The notes under the pieces were generated by a model. That model saw nothing but the letters and a program-made list of their open reading frames with translations, made no database searches and had not been told where the DNA came from. Both the position numbers and the translations under genes were made by a program. 27,969 bases of DNA, from the NCBI GenBank assembly GCA_018384835.1, contig JAHAYB010000164.1, positions 1 through 27,969 of the forward strand. Reading direction: 5' to 3'. How positions within the stretch are numbered: the first letter of the stretch is position 1; every line of letters starts with the position of its first letter. This stretch comes from Comamonas sp. (GTDB lineage Bacteria > Pseudomonadota > Gammaproteobacteria > Burkholderiales > Burkholderiaceae_C). This document shows positions 13,190 through 22,366 of the stretch, one piece after another.

Positions 13190-14683
13190 CTAGGGATAGA
13201 ACAACAGCACCCGATAACCGGCAATCGGCTGGGGCAGCTCTTGCACTTGCAGGGGTAAGGTGGTACTCCACTCGGCACGCGAGCCAATATGAGGCGGAGC
13301 GCCCAATGCGCTGAGGGGCAAAATTTTTCGCGCCAGCACCTGGTCTTGGGCATCCGTTAAGGTTAATTCCAACGCAGGCATAGCCACCATGGTGTTGGCT
13401 TGATTGGCAATGCTCAAGCCCAGGCGATAGGGCTGGGGCTGGCCTGGCGCAGCGCCCGCCCCCGCCGTAAACGAAGAGCCAGAAACCACCAAATCCCCAA
13501 TGCTGCGCGGGGCTTGCACCTCGCACCCGGCCAAGTAACACGCCCCCGATAACCAAGGGCGCAACAAAGGCACATGCGCGGCCAAGCTGTTGCGCTGGTA
13601 GAGCAAAATTTGCACCACCAAGGCCAAAGGCAGTAACACCAACAACATACCGCTGCCAAAGCGCAGCCAGGGGTGGCTCCAGCGCTCTTGCTGGCGTGCT
13701 TGGCGCTGGGCTTGGCGCATAAAGCTGGGCAGGTGGGCATCATCTTCTAGGCGCGGGGCGGTGTGTGCGTCGGTGTCGGTGTCGATGCCGGTGTGCCAGT
13801 CCTCATGCGGCAGGCTAGGCTCCAAGCCGCTATCGTGCCCATCGTTGATTGCGTGGTTCTGCTGCGCATTGCCCCAGTCCTCACCAAGGGCATCGCCCGG
13901 CGGGCTGTCTGCGCCGTCATCGGCCAACGTGGGGGAAAGGGGCGGCTGCTCATGCGGGGTAGGTTCGGCGCTGCTGGGTGGCTCTGGCTGTAGGCTGGGC
14001 TGGGGGTCAAGGGCTGGCGTCGGGTCTAAAACAGGTGCAGGTGCAGGTGCAGGTGCAGGCGTTAGCGCTGGTTCGGGCGCTGACTGCTCCTCCTCTACGA
14101 GGGGGGCAGAAAAGGGGGTATCCACGCTATCAGCGGGCGCAGGTAGCGGACTAAGCGAACTAGGCAGCGCTGGCGGAGGCTGAGGCTGAAAACGCGGTAT
14201 CGGCGGCAAAGGCAGCGCCAACTCTGGCGCGAGTGCGGATGTGGACGCGGACGCGGGCTGTGGCTCTAGCGTTGGCTCAGAAGTCGTGTGTGCTTGCGCC
14301 AAGGGGTCGGGCAGTGGGGTATCTAGCGCAAAATCCAGCTCAAACGTTGGCTCTGGCAAATCCTCCAGTGCTTCATGCGCCAAAACGGTAAAAATTGGCT
14401 CTGGCTCTGGCTGTGGCTCTGGCTCTGGCTCTGGCTCGGGTTGCGGCTCTGGTTCTGGTTCCGGGGCAGGCTGCGCTGGTGGCTGTATGGCCTGCTCAGG
14501 CGGGGGAGGGGTAAGGGGTTGTTCTAGTGCCTGTGGCTGTGGCTGCGGCTCCTGCAAGTATTGCTTGGCATCAAACACCTCTTGGCAGCGCCCACAGCGC
14601 ACCCAGCCGTCAGAGATACGGAGCTGGTCAGCAACCAAGCGAAACTGGGTCGCACAAGAGGGGCAGCAGGTAATCAAGCTCAT
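13190..14683 (-). CDS. MJ0042-type zinc-ribbon / DUF3426 membrane protein with long Pro/Glu-rich linker
   Basis: The protein has 497 residues. A zinc ribbon at the N-terminus has CxxC pairs C7/C10 and C30/C33. A linker of about 270 residues is rich in Pro, Glu, Gln and Ala, including a (PE)n/(PQ) block at about 74-96 and an Ala-Pro run. A single transmembrane segment lies at about 340-360, followed by a DUF3426 domain with YRLGLSIANQANTMVAMPALELTLTD-type sequence. This architecture is common in Burkholderiales and its function is unknown. The linker looks unusually expanded, driven by short DNA repeats. It stands alone, with an AT-rich 126-base spacer upstream and the repeat cluster immediately downstream. 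Confidence 0.85.
   Translation of the reverse strand: MSLITCCPSCATQFRLVADQLRISDGWVRCGRCQEVFDAKQYLQEPQPQPQALEQPLTPPPPEQAIQPPAQPAPEPEPEPQPEPEPEPEPQPEPEPIFTVLAHEALEDLPEPTFELDFALDTPLPDPLAQAHTTSEPTLEPQPASASTSALAPELALPLPPIPRFQPQPPPALPSSLSPLPAPADSVDTPFSAPLVEEEQSAPEPALTPAPAPAPAPVLDPTPALDPQPSLQPEPPSSAEPTPHEQPPLSPTLADDGADSPPGDALGEDWGNAQQNHAINDGHDSGLEPSLPHEDWHTGIDTDTDAHTAPRLEDDAHLPSFMRQAQRQARQQERWSHPWLRFGSGMLLVLLPLALVVQILLYQRNSLAAHVPLLRPWLSGACYLAGCEVQAPRSIGDLVVSGSSFTAGAGAAPGQPQPYRLGLSIANQANTMVAMPALELTLTDAQDQVLARKILPLSALGAPPHIGSRAEWSTTLPLQVQELPQPIAGYRVLLFYP
14033..14060 (+). repeat. GGTGCA hexamer tract in the zinc-ribbon gene
   Basis: At least four perfect GGTGCA units encode, on the minus strand, Pro-Ala-Pro-Ala-Pro-Ala in the linker. 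It has the same unit and strand as the tract in the plus-strand GntR gene at 8255-8283. Confidence 0.8.
14396..14463 (+). repeat. TGGCTC hexamer tract in the zinc-ribbon gene
   Basis: About ten TGGCTC/TGGCTG-type units encode alternating Pro-Glu and Pro-Gln on the minus strand. Unit changes are whole hexamers, so expansion or contraction would keep the frame. Confidence 0.85.
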
Positions 14684-14809
14684 GGCTGGTAATTGTAGGG
14701 ATTTGACTTTTGGCGCTATTTTTTATGGGCACAAACTGGTTCTGTGTCATTTCAATGGCCTCATTAAAAAATTAGAAATCACACACAAAATGGATTGTTC
14801 CCTTATTTA

Positions 14810-15313
14810 TTATTGCAAATTCTCTCCACCATCTTTAGGCAGCATCAACGGCATAATCGCCACCCCTTCTTCTAATAGCTCACGTGCTTGCTCTAGGCTG
14901 GCTTGGCCTCGAATGGGTTTTTCTTCCAGTTCCCCACGGTGCATCTGCAACGCCTGCTCGGCAAAATGCGCACCCACATCCTCGCTATTTTTGACCGCAA
15001 CACGCGAGGCTTTCATCCATGCCGCCTGCAAAGCACGCAAGTTGGCATGTTGCTCCGTAGCCAACGCCGGTAGCGGCGGCGCTGATGGTGGAGAGACTGG
15101 CGCTTGCTGACGGGTTGAATGCGCAGGCTCTGCCTTAGGCTTCGCTGCCCCCAGATTCAGGCGTGGCGCACTCAGCCCTTTTTCAATATGTACACAACCG
15201 CATAAAGGGCATTGTAAAAATCCAGCGCTACGCTGCTGTTGAAAATCTTTTTCAGAACCAAACCACCCTTCAAACACATGGCCTTGGCTACAGTACAAAT
15301 CTAATACTTTCAT
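14810..15313 (-). CDS. DUF1178 family protein (putative zinc-binding)
   Basis: The 167-residue protein begins MKVLDLYCSQGHVFEGWFGS, with C8/H12 and then CPLCGC at 35-40, as in DUF1178. A Pro/Ala-rich middle leads to the conserved C-terminal region AWMKASRVAVKNSEDVGAHF and an EELLEEGVAIMPLMLP tail. Function is unknown; the cysteine arrangement suggests a small metal-binding site. In many Burkholderiales it sits near the nuo operon end. Its ATG is only 22 bases beyond the T-tract of a strong terminator, with AAGG close upstream of the start. Confidence 0.88.
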   Translation of the reverse strand: MKVLDLYCSQGHVFEGWFGSEKDFQQQRSAGFLQCPLCGCVHIEKGLSAPRLNLGAAKPKAEPAHSTRQQAPVSPPSAPPLPALATEQHANLRALQAAWMKASRVAVKNSEDVGAHFAEQALQMHRGELEEKPIRGQASLEQARELLEEGVAIMPLMLPKDGGENLQ

Positions 15314-15335
15314 ACCTTGTTAATGCCTTTTACAC

Positions 15336-15374
15336 AAAAAACGGCATCTTGCATAATATGCAGAGATGCCGTTT
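15336..15374 (-). terminator. Intrinsic terminator of the nuo operon
   Basis: AAACGGCATCT and AGATGCCGTTT form an 11-bp stem, extended by TGCATA/TATGCA nearer the loop with one bulged base. A run of six T follows on the minus strand. It lies 50 bases after the DUF2818 stop and closes the nuo transcription unit, immediately before DUF1178. Confidence 0.9.
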
Positions 15375-15424
15375 ATTTAATAAAAATGCCAATTGCTTGG
15401 CCAACAAGCGCATAAACTTTATAA

Positions 15425-15736
15425 CTAACTACGGTGCTTACCCAAATAACGATAAACAAATCCAGGAAACGCCAGCGTTAAAAATAAAGTAATGGTTACG
15501 GCATAAAACTCCCAGCCTTGGGGGTAAATCTGACCAGCACGCTGCTCTAGTAATAAGGCTAAAGCACCTACCACCACATACAAAACTGCCAGCTCTAATA
15601 AGCGCCCCCATAAAGGTTTGCTGGTTTTGTGGGCAGGGTGCGGGCCAGCAATCATCCAACGCTCAGAGAAAAAAGGCAGATTGGCGGCCAAAAAAGCCGC
15701 CAAAATAACCAGCCAGACAGAGGCGGTTTGCGTCAC
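15425..15736 (-). CDS. DUF2818 small membrane protein
   Basis: This 103-residue protein has an N-terminal hydrophobic segment (VWLVILAAFLAANLPFF) and two further ones (LLELAVLYVVVGALALLL and FYAVTITLFLTLAFPGFVY). It matches DUF2818, a family found directly after nuoN in many betaproteobacteria. The start is GTG (15734-15736), with AGGAG 10 bases upstream. Conserved linkage suggests a role in complex I assembly or stability, but none is established. It is the last gene before the operon terminator. Confidence 0.85.
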   Translation of the reverse strand: MTQTASVWLVILAAFLAANLPFFSERWMIAGPHPAHKTSKPLWGRLLELAVLYVVVGALALLLEQRAGQIYPQGWEFYAVTITLFLTLAFPGFVYRYLGKHRS

Positions 15737-15766
15737 TGAGACAGCACTCCTAAAAATAAAAACCTA

Positions 15767-17281
15767 TCAATGCAAGGCTCGCATAATGGCATCGGCACAC
15801 AAGGCCATCAAGCCACCGGGGAAAATACCCAGCAACAATACCAAGAAGCCATTCACCGTCAGCACCGAGCGCACATCCAGGGGAGCAGTCGTCACAGGCT
15901 GCTGCATATCTGCCAACGCAGGGCTGGGTGCATCAAAATACATCACCTTCACCAAACGCAGGTAGAAGAACGCGCCAATCAACGACATCAGCACGGCATA
16001 CACCGCCAAGCCAATATAGAAGGTTTGACCCGTTGCAACCAAGGCTTCCAATACTGCCAGTTTGGCGTAGAAGCCCACCAAGGGCGGAATACCAGCCAGC
16101 GAGAACAGGCAAATCGCCATAATCCCGGCATACAGGGGGCTGCGTTGGTTCAAGCCTGCAAAATCAGCAATTTCTTCAGCTTCAAAACCTTGGCGTGCCA
16201 GTAAAACCACCACGCCAAATGCTGGCAAAGCAGTTAGCACATAAGTCACCACGTAGAACATGGAAGCGCTATAGGCATTTTCAGCCGTTGCTGTGGCATC
16301 GGTCACACCGGGAACGACACCGGACATTAAGCCCAGCAGCAAAAAGCCCATATGCGAAATAGTGGAATAAGCCAGCATACGCTTAACGTTGGTTTGCACC
16401 ACACCCACCACGTTACCAATCAGCAAAGAGGCTATGGCCAGCAATGCCAGCATTTGCTGCCAATCATGCGCCAGGGGCAACAGGCCATCAACCAGCAGGC
16501 GCATTACGATAGCGAAGGCGGCCAATTTGGGCGCACCGCCAATCATGAGGGTAATGGCAGTAGGCGCACCGTGGTACACGTCGGGAATCCACATGTGAAA
16601 AGGCACTGCCCCCAGTTTGAAGGCCAAGCCCGCCACAATAAATACCAAGCCAAACACCAGAATCTGGGGGCTGATAGTACCGGCATCCACTGCGGAGAAA
16701 ATACCACCAATATCCAAAGAACCGGTTGCGCCATACACCATGGACATGCCATAGAGCAAGAAGCCGCTGGCCATTGCGCCCAGTACAAAATACTTCATGG
16801 CCGCTTCTACAGCCACTTCGTTATCACGGCGCAAAGCCACCAGGGCATAGCTGGACAGGGTGAGCAGCTCCAGCCCCAAGTAAATCACCAGCAGGTTATT
16901 ACCGCTAATCATTACAAAGATGCCCAAAAGGCTAAACAACGACAGGGTAAACAACTCCCCACCATTGCCCAACATGCCCCGGTCTGCCGCATAGGGGCGG
17001 GCATAGACCAAAGTCACCATCATGGCCACCGTGGCAAAGCATTTAAGCCAGTTGCCCATGGCATCGGAGACGAGCATGTCATTCCAAGCGTAAACGGTAT
17101 TGCCATTGGAGGCATACACCGCCTGCATCACCGCCACTACGCCCAGGGTCAGTAAAGTCAGAATATAGGTAGCTGTGCGACGCTGGCTTTTAACGCCCAA
17201 GTCTGCCAAAGTAATTACACAGCCCATTACCGCCAAAATAATTTCGGGGTAAACGGCAATCCAGCTGATATTGTCAATCAT
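15767..17281 (-). CDS. nuoN: NADH-quinone oxidoreductase subunit N
   Basis: This is an antiporter-like membrane subunit of complex I, 504 residues, with 13-14 hydrophobic segments. The conserved LGLELLTLSSYALVAL segment and FKLGAVPFHMWIPDVYHGAPT carry the proton-path glutamate and lysine; LAYSTISHMGF follows. The start ATG has GGAG about 11 bases upstream. It follows nuoM by 39 bases and is the last canonical nuo gene. Confidence 0.97.
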   Translation of the reverse strand: MIDNISWIAVYPEIILAVMGCVITLADLGVKSQRRTATYILTLLTLGVVAVMQAVYASNGNTVYAWNDMLVSDAMGNWLKCFATVAMMVTLVYARPYAADRGMLGNGGELFTLSLFSLLGIFVMISGNNLLVIYLGLELLTLSSYALVALRRDNEVAVEAAMKYFVLGAMASGFLLYGMSMVYGATGSLDIGGIFSAVDAGTISPQILVFGLVFIVAGLAFKLGAVPFHMWIPDVYHGAPTAITLMIGGAPKLAAFAIVMRLLVDGLLPLAHDWQQMLALLAIASLLIGNVVGVVQTNVKRMLAYSTISHMGFLLLGLMSGVVPGVTDATATAENAYSASMFYVVTYVLTALPAFGVVVLLARQGFEAEEIADFAGLNQRSPLYAGIMAICLFSLAGIPPLVGFYAKLAVLEALVATGQTFYIGLAVYAVLMSLIGAFFYLRLVKVMYFDAPSPALADMQQPVTTAPLDVRSVLTVNGFLVLLLGIFPGGLMALCADAIMRALH

Positions 17282-17320
17282 TGGAAAAATTTCTCCGTTC
17301 AGTCAGTCTGGTTGCAAAAA

Positions 17321-18796
17321 TCAAGGAAGCTTGGACTGCGCCACGTGCTGCAAGAGCTGCTGCACCGAGGGGTCAATCACATCCGTAAACGGCTTGGGAT
17401 AGACACCCATGGCCAATACCGCAATAGCCAGCACGCCTAAAACCAGGAATTCGCGGCCATTCAAGTCTTTGAGGTTGCGCACATTGTCATTGGTGACAGG
17501 ACCCAGATAGACGCGCTTGTACATCCACAGCGAATAGGCAGCCCCCCAGACCACGGCAGAGGCGGCCAGAATGCCAATCCAGAAGTCAAACTTCACGGCG
17601 GCAATAATCACCATCCATTCACCCACAAAACCTGCTGTCGCTGGCAGGCCGCAGTTGGCCATGGAGAACAGCAGCGCAAAGGCGGCAAACTTGGGCATGG
17701 TATTGACCACACCGCCGTAATCGGCAATTTCACGCGAATGCACACGGTCGTACAGCACGCCAATACACAGGAACATAGCGCCAGAAACAAAGCCGTGGGC
17801 AATCATCTGTGCAATGCCGCCAGCCACACCAATATCGTTAAAAACGAAGAAACCCAAGGTGACAAAACCCATGTGCGCTACAGACGAATAAGCCACCAGC
17901 TTTTTCATATCCCTTTGCACCAAGGCCACCACACCGACGTAAATAACGGCAATCAGCGATAGGGTAATAATCAGCCAAGCCCATTCACGCGCTGCATCTG
18001 GAGCAATCGGCATGGAAAAGCGCAGAAAGCCATAAGCGCCCAGCTTCAACATAATCGCTGCCAGCACCGCAGAGCCGCCTGTAGGCGCTTCCACGTGTAC
18101 GTCAGGCAACCAAGTGTGGACGGGGAACATGGGTACTTTCACCGCAAAAGCAGCGAAAAAGGCAAAGAACACCAAAGTTTGCGGCAACTTGCCCAGTGGC
18201 AGTTGATGCCAGGTCAGGATATCAAAACTACCCCCAGCGGCGTTATATAGATAAATAATCGCCACCAGCGTTAGCAAAGAACCCAGCAAGGTGTAGAGGA
18301 AGAACTTGAAAGCCGCATAAATACGCTTGGGGCCACCCCAGATACCAATAATCAGGTACATGGGAATCAAGGTCGCCTCAAAAAAGACGTAGAACAGCAG
18401 GCCGTCCAAGGCAGCAAATACCCCAATCATCAAACCAGAGAGCACCAGGAAAGCACCCATATACTGGTTCACACGCTCGGTAATATTGCTCCACGAGGCA
18501 ATCACCACAATCACGGTGATAAAAGCCGTCAGGGGCACAAACCAGAAAGACAAGCCATCCACCCCCAGGTGGTAGTGGATATTGAAACGCTCAATCCACA
18601 AGGCTTTTTCAACAAACTGCATACTGGCAGTGCTGTTGTCAAAGCCACTGATCAAGGGCAAGGTCACAAACAGACCCGCAATAGCCCCTATTAAAGCCAG
18701 CCAGCGCACTGCACCGACTTGGCTCTCACGCCCCAGCATTAACAACAGAATACCGAAGGCGATGGGAACCCAAATGGCAAGACTCAACAAACCCAT
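17321..18796 (-). CDS. nuoM: NADH-quinone oxidoreductase subunit M
   Basis: This 491-residue antiporter-like proton-pumping subunit has E140 (FYVFFEATLIPM) and K220 (FAVKVPMFPVHTWLPD) at the positions of E. coli NuoM E144 and K234. The VAYSSVAHMGF motif follows. AAGGGAAG precedes the ATG. It starts 12 bases after the nuoL stop, indicating co-translation in the membrane arm segment nuoL-M-N. Confidence 0.97.
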   Translation of the reverse strand: MGLLSLAIWVPIAFGILLLMLGRESQVGAVRWLALIGAIAGLFVTLPLISGFDNSTASMQFVEKALWIERFNIHYHLGVDGLSFWFVPLTAFITVIVVIASWSNITERVNQYMGAFLVLSGLMIGVFAALDGLLFYVFFEATLIPMYLIIGIWGGPKRIYAAFKFFLYTLLGSLLTLVAIIYLYNAAGGSFDILTWHQLPLGKLPQTLVFFAFFAAFAVKVPMFPVHTWLPDVHVEAPTGGSAVLAAIMLKLGAYGFLRFSMPIAPDAAREWAWLIITLSLIAVIYVGVVALVQRDMKKLVAYSSVAHMGFVTLGFFVFNDIGVAGGIAQMIAHGFVSGAMFLCIGVLYDRVHSREIADYGGVVNTMPKFAAFALLFSMANCGLPATAGFVGEWMVIIAAVKFDFWIGILAASAVVWGAAYSLWMYKRVYLGPVTNDNVRNLKDLNGREFLVLGVLAIAVLAMGVYPKPFTDVIDPSVQQLLQHVAQSKLP

Positions 18797-18808
18797 TTTT
18801 TTCTTCCC

Positions 18809-20833
18809 TTACTTGTTGAGCCACACGAAGTAGGTCATGAGGGCAAAAATACCCAAAATCATAACCAACGCGTAGTGGTAGATATAACCGGACTGGAACC
18901 AGCGCACGATGGAAGCAATCTTGCCCACCAGCTTCCAAGAACCATTGACTAAAGCACCGTCAATAATCGCTTGGTCACCAGCACGCCAGAACAAAGTGCC
19001 AAAAGCACGTGCGCCACGGGCAAAGATATTTTCATACACCCAGTCCACACCATATTTGCCTTCCAGCACTTGGTACAGACCAATTTTCTGGCTGATGTCT
19101 TTGATATAGGCTGGAATATCGGGCTTGACCATATAGAACAGGTAAGACACCGCCACCCCGGCCAAAGCCAGCCAGAAGGGCAAAGCTGTAAAGCCATGAA
19201 TCGCCATGGGAACCCAGCCGTGAATCTCTTCGGCCAATACCGTCATAGCGGGGTGTTTGGCATGGTCAACGGTGATTACGCCACTGAAGAAGTCACCAAA
19301 CAGCATAGGCATTAAAGCCATGGCACCAATTACCACCGAGGGCACGGCCAGCAATACCAGGGGCAGCGTGACCACCCAGGGCGATTCCTTGGGCTTGGCA
19401 TCATGACCGTGGCCGTGGTCATCATCGTGGTGATGCGGCTCGGGGTTTTGGTCGTAGCGCTCTTTACCGTGGAACACAATCCAGTACAAGCGGAACGAAT
19501 AGAAGGCGGTAATAAACACACCCGCAATCACCGAGAAGTAGGCAAAGCCAGCACCCGGCAGGGTAGAAGCATGAACCGCTTCGATAATGGCATCTTTGGA
19601 ATAAAAGCCAGAGAAGAAAGGCGTGCCAATCAAGGCCAGATTACCCAGCAGGAAGGTCAGCCAGGTAATGGGCATGTATTTACGCACCCCACCCATCCAG
19701 CGGATATCCTGGTTGTGGTGCATACCCATAATGACCGAGCCAGCCCCAAGGAACAGCAGGGCTTTGAAGAAAGCGTGGGTCATCAGGTGGAATACAGCCA
19801 CAGAATAAGCCGATGCTCCCAAGGCCACTGTCATATAACCTAGCTGCGATAGTGTGGAGTAGGCAATCACCCGTTTAATGTCATTTTGGATAATACCCAA
19901 AATACCCATAAACAACGCAGTGATAGCGCCCATTACCAAGATAAAGCTCAAGGCCGTATCCGACAGCTCATATAGGGGCGACATACGCGCCACCATAAAG
20001 ATACCTGCCGTCACCATGGTAGCGGCGTGAATCAGTGCGGAAATAGGCGTGGGGCCTTCCATGGAATCTGGCAGCCAGGCGTGCAGAGGAAACTGCGCCG
20101 ATTTACCCATGGCACCAATAAACAGGCAAATGCCAATTGCCGACAGCACTTGCCAGCCTGTGCCGGGCATGGTGACCTGCTCCATCTTGGGCAGTTGGGC
20201 AAAAATCTCGGCATAGTTAAATGTGCCAGCATAAGCCGCCACCAAGCCAATACCAACGATAAAGCCAAAGTCACCCACGCGGTTGACTAAAAATGCCTTC
20301 ATATTGGCAAAAATAGCCGTTTCCTTCTTGAAGTAAAAGCCAATCAAGAGGTAAGACACCAAACCCACCGCCTCCCAGCCAAAGAAGAGCTGGAGCAGGT
20401 TGTTACTCATCACCAGCATCAGCATGGAGAAGGTAAACAACGAGATGTAGGAGAAGAAGCGGTTATAGCCATCGTCTTCCGACATATAGCCCATGGTGTA
20501 GATGTGTACCATCAGCGATACAAAGGTGACAACGCACATCATCATGGCGGTAATGGAATCGACCAGAAAGCCAATTTCCATTTTTACACCACCAATCACC
20601 ATCCATTCGTAAATAGTCTCATCAAAGCGTGCCCCTTCATGGAGCACGGCTTGAAACACCAGAGCCGATAGGATGAAGGAAATCAGCACGCCCAAAATGG
20701 TGACGCTATGGCTAATACCCCGGCCAAATTTATTGCCGCCAAAAGCCGTGCCAAATATACCCGCCAAGACAGAGCCTGCCAGCGGTGTCAAAGGCACCGC
20801 CAACAGCATCGATGCAGAAAGTGTTGAACTCAT
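18809..20833 (-). CDS. nuoL: NADH-quinone oxidoreductase subunit L
   Basis: This is the distal antiporter-like subunit, carrying the long lateral helix. From the ATG at 20831-20833 it has 674 residues; a TTG ten codons upstream is not preferred because AAGG is suitably placed before the ATG. FFGWEAVGLVSYLLIGFY, MGKSAQFPLHAWLPDSMEGPTPISALIHAATMV and AYSTLSQLGYM carry the charged proton-path residues. A His/Asp-rich loop (HHHDDDHGHGHD, about 465-476) links two membrane segments and is an unusual potential metal-binding patch. The gene lies 30 bases after nuoK. Confidence 0.97.
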   Translation of the reverse strand: MSSTLSASMLLAVPLTPLAGSVLAGIFGTAFGGNKFGRGISHSVTILGVLISFILSALVFQAVLHEGARFDETIYEWMVIGGVKMEIGFLVDSITAMMMCVVTFVSLMVHIYTMGYMSEDDGYNRFFSYISLFTFSMLMLVMSNNLLQLFFGWEAVGLVSYLLIGFYFKKETAIFANMKAFLVNRVGDFGFIVGIGLVAAYAGTFNYAEIFAQLPKMEQVTMPGTGWQVLSAIGICLFIGAMGKSAQFPLHAWLPDSMEGPTPISALIHAATMVTAGIFMVARMSPLYELSDTALSFILVMGAITALFMGILGIIQNDIKRVIAYSTLSQLGYMTVALGASAYSVAVFHLMTHAFFKALLFLGAGSVIMGMHHNQDIRWMGGVRKYMPITWLTFLLGNLALIGTPFFSGFYSKDAIIEAVHASTLPGAGFAYFSVIAGVFITAFYSFRLYWIVFHGKERYDQNPEPHHHDDDHGHGHDAKPKESPWVVTLPLVLLAVPSVVIGAMALMPMLFGDFFSGVITVDHAKHPAMTVLAEEIHGWVPMAIHGFTALPFWLALAGVAVSYLFYMVKPDIPAYIKDISQKIGLYQVLEGKYGVDWVYENIFARGARAFGTLFWRAGDQAIIDGALVNGSWKLVGKIASIVRWFQSGYIYHYALVMILGIFALMTYFVWLNK

Positions 20834-20863
20834 TCTTCTGAACCTTGCGTAAATATCGGTCAA

Positions 20864-21172
20864 TCAACCCTTGAGGAGGTTGAGATCTTCCGCATTGATA
20901 TTGGACTTATTACGGAAGAGCAGCACCAAAATGGCTAGGCCAATAGCGGCTTCAGCAGCAGCAACCGTCAGGATAAAGAAGACGAACACCTGGCCATGCA
21001 CATCGCCCAGGTAGTGGGAGAAGGCCACAAAGTTCATATTCACCGCCAGTAGCATCATCTCGATAGCCATCAGCAACACAATCAGGTTACGACGGTTCAA
21101 GAAAATGCCAATCACTGACATGGCAAACAACATGGCACCCAAGGTCAGGAAATGCCCTAATGTCAAAGTCAT
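20864..21172 (-). CDS. nuoK: NADH-quinone oxidoreductase subunit K
   Basis: This 102-residue protein has three transmembrane helices. E38 and E74 correspond to the proton-channel glutamates E36 and E72 of E. coli NuoK. The [19 protein letters not shown] segment is diagnostic. Its ATG shares one base with the nuoJ stop (TAATG), indicating translational coupling. Confidence 0.97.
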   Translation of the reverse strand: MTLTLGHFLTLGAMLFAMSVIGIFLNRRNLIVLLMAIEMMLLAVNMNFVAFSHYLGDVHGQVFVFFILTVAAAEAAIGLAILVLLFRNKSNINAEDLNLLKG

Positions 21173-21810
21173 TATTGGTTCTCCACTTTGGCTGCCTGGG
21201 TGGCAGGCATTTTAACAATGCGCAGACGGTCTTGGGCTTTAGCGCCAATTTGCGCAGCAGCATCGGTCGCCTTAGCATCAGGGCGTTTGCGCAGAGTCAG
21301 TGCAATCGCTGCAATCATAGCCACTAGCAAAATAATAGCGGCAATTTCTATGGGATAGAGGTACTGGGTATAGAGCAAGCGACCCAGTGCCTGGGTGTTG
21401 GAGTAAGGCAGTACCTGACCCTGGGCATCCAGCAATTCAGCCATGGGCTTGGCCTGGTCAATAGCGCCGAAACCGCCCATCAGCACCATGGCCATTTCCA
21501 GGGCAATCAAAGCGCCAATGGTGGCAGCCACTGGAAAATGTTTCCAAAAGCTATCACGCACACGGTCGATGCGGATGTCCAGCATCATCACTACAAATAG
21601 GAACAGCACCATCACCGCCCCCATATAAACCACTACCAGCAAAATACCTAAAAACTCTGCTTTAAGTAATAGCCAAATAGCTGCCGCTTGGGAAAACCCC
21701 AAAATCAAATGCAAAGCCGCATGAACGGGGTTGCGCGATGTAATCACTCGCAGGGCTGAATACAGCAGCACTGCGGCGAAAAAATAAAAGAAACCAGTCT
21801 GGATATCCAT
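21172..21810 (-). CDS. nuoJ: NADH-quinone oxidoreductase subunit J
   Basis: This 212-residue membrane-arm subunit has five hydrophobic helices. The segment [25 protein letters not shown] contains the conserved helix next to the quinone-coupling region (NuoJ TM3). The C-terminal 40 residues or so are hydrophilic ([19 protein letters not shown]) and cytoplasmic. It starts 36 bases after nuoI and overlaps nuoK by one base. Confidence 0.96.
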   Translation of the reverse strand: MDIQTGFFYFFAAVLLYSALRVITSRNPVHAALHLILGFSQAAAIWLLLKAEFLGILLVVVYMGAVMVLFLFVVMMLDIRIDRVRDSFWKHFPVAATIGALIALEMAMVLMGGFGAIDQAKPMAELLDAQGQVLPYSNTQALGRLLYTQYLYPIEIAAIILLVAMIAAIALTLRKRPDAKATDAAAQIGAKAQDRLRIVKMPATQAAKVENQ

Positions 21811-21846
21811 GTTGCAGGTCTTTCTGTATAGAAATGGCTGGAACGA

Positions 21847-22356
21847 TCAGCGGTATTTGGCATCTGCTGCTTTAGCGGCAGCAATATCAGCCTCATAACG
21901 GTCGCCCACCGCCAGCAACATGTCCTTGGTGTAGTACAAATCGCCGCGCTTTTCACCGTGGTATTCAAAAATCTGAGTTTCCACGATGGAGTCGGTGGGG
22001 CAGCTTTCTTCACAAAAGCCGCAGAAAATGCACTTGGTCAAGTCAATGTCGTAGCGCGTTGTGCGGCGCGAACCATCGTCGCGCTGGTGCGACTCAATGG
22101 TAATAGCCATGGCGGGGCATACGGCCTCGCACAGCTTGCAGGCAATGCAGCGTTCCTCGCCATTGTCGTAACGGCGCAGGGCGTGCAGGCCGCGAAAACG
22201 CGGGGACAGCGGGGTTTTTTCTTCCGGATATTCAATGGTGACGCGGCGTGCAAACGCATAGCGCCCGGTCAAAGCCATGCCCTTGAACAGCTCCACCAGC
22301 ATGAAGCTCTTCAAAAAATCCTTGATGGAAAAAGGCGTACTAGCTACGGCAGTCAT
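21847..22356 (-). CDS. nuoI: NADH-quinone oxidoreductase subunit I (2x [4Fe-4S])
   Basis: This 169-residue ferredoxin-like connecting subunit has two complete [4Fe-4S] motifs, C70-C73-C76-C80 and C109-C112-C115-C119, holding clusters N6a and N6b. The ATG at 22354-22356 is preceded by GAGGAG. A longer frame from 22413 would overlap nuoH and is rejected. It lies 10 bases after nuoH. Confidence 0.97.
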   Translation of the reverse strand: MTAVASTPFSIKDFLKSFMLVELFKGMALTGRYAFARRVTIEYPEEKTPLSPRFRGLHALRRYDNGEERCIACKLCEAVCPAMAITIESHQRDDGSRRTTRYDIDLTKCIFCGFCEESCPTDSIVETQIFEYHGEKRGDLYYTKDMLLAVGDRYEADIAAAKAADAKYR

Positions 22357-22366
22357 TACTCTCTCC

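Noticed and set aside
14241..15110. Plus-strand open frame rich in Gly-Ser-Cys repeats
   Set aside because: It is the antisense shadow of the Pro/Glu repeat in the zinc-ribbon gene and runs into DUF1178; the repeats are explained by the TGGCTC hexamers.
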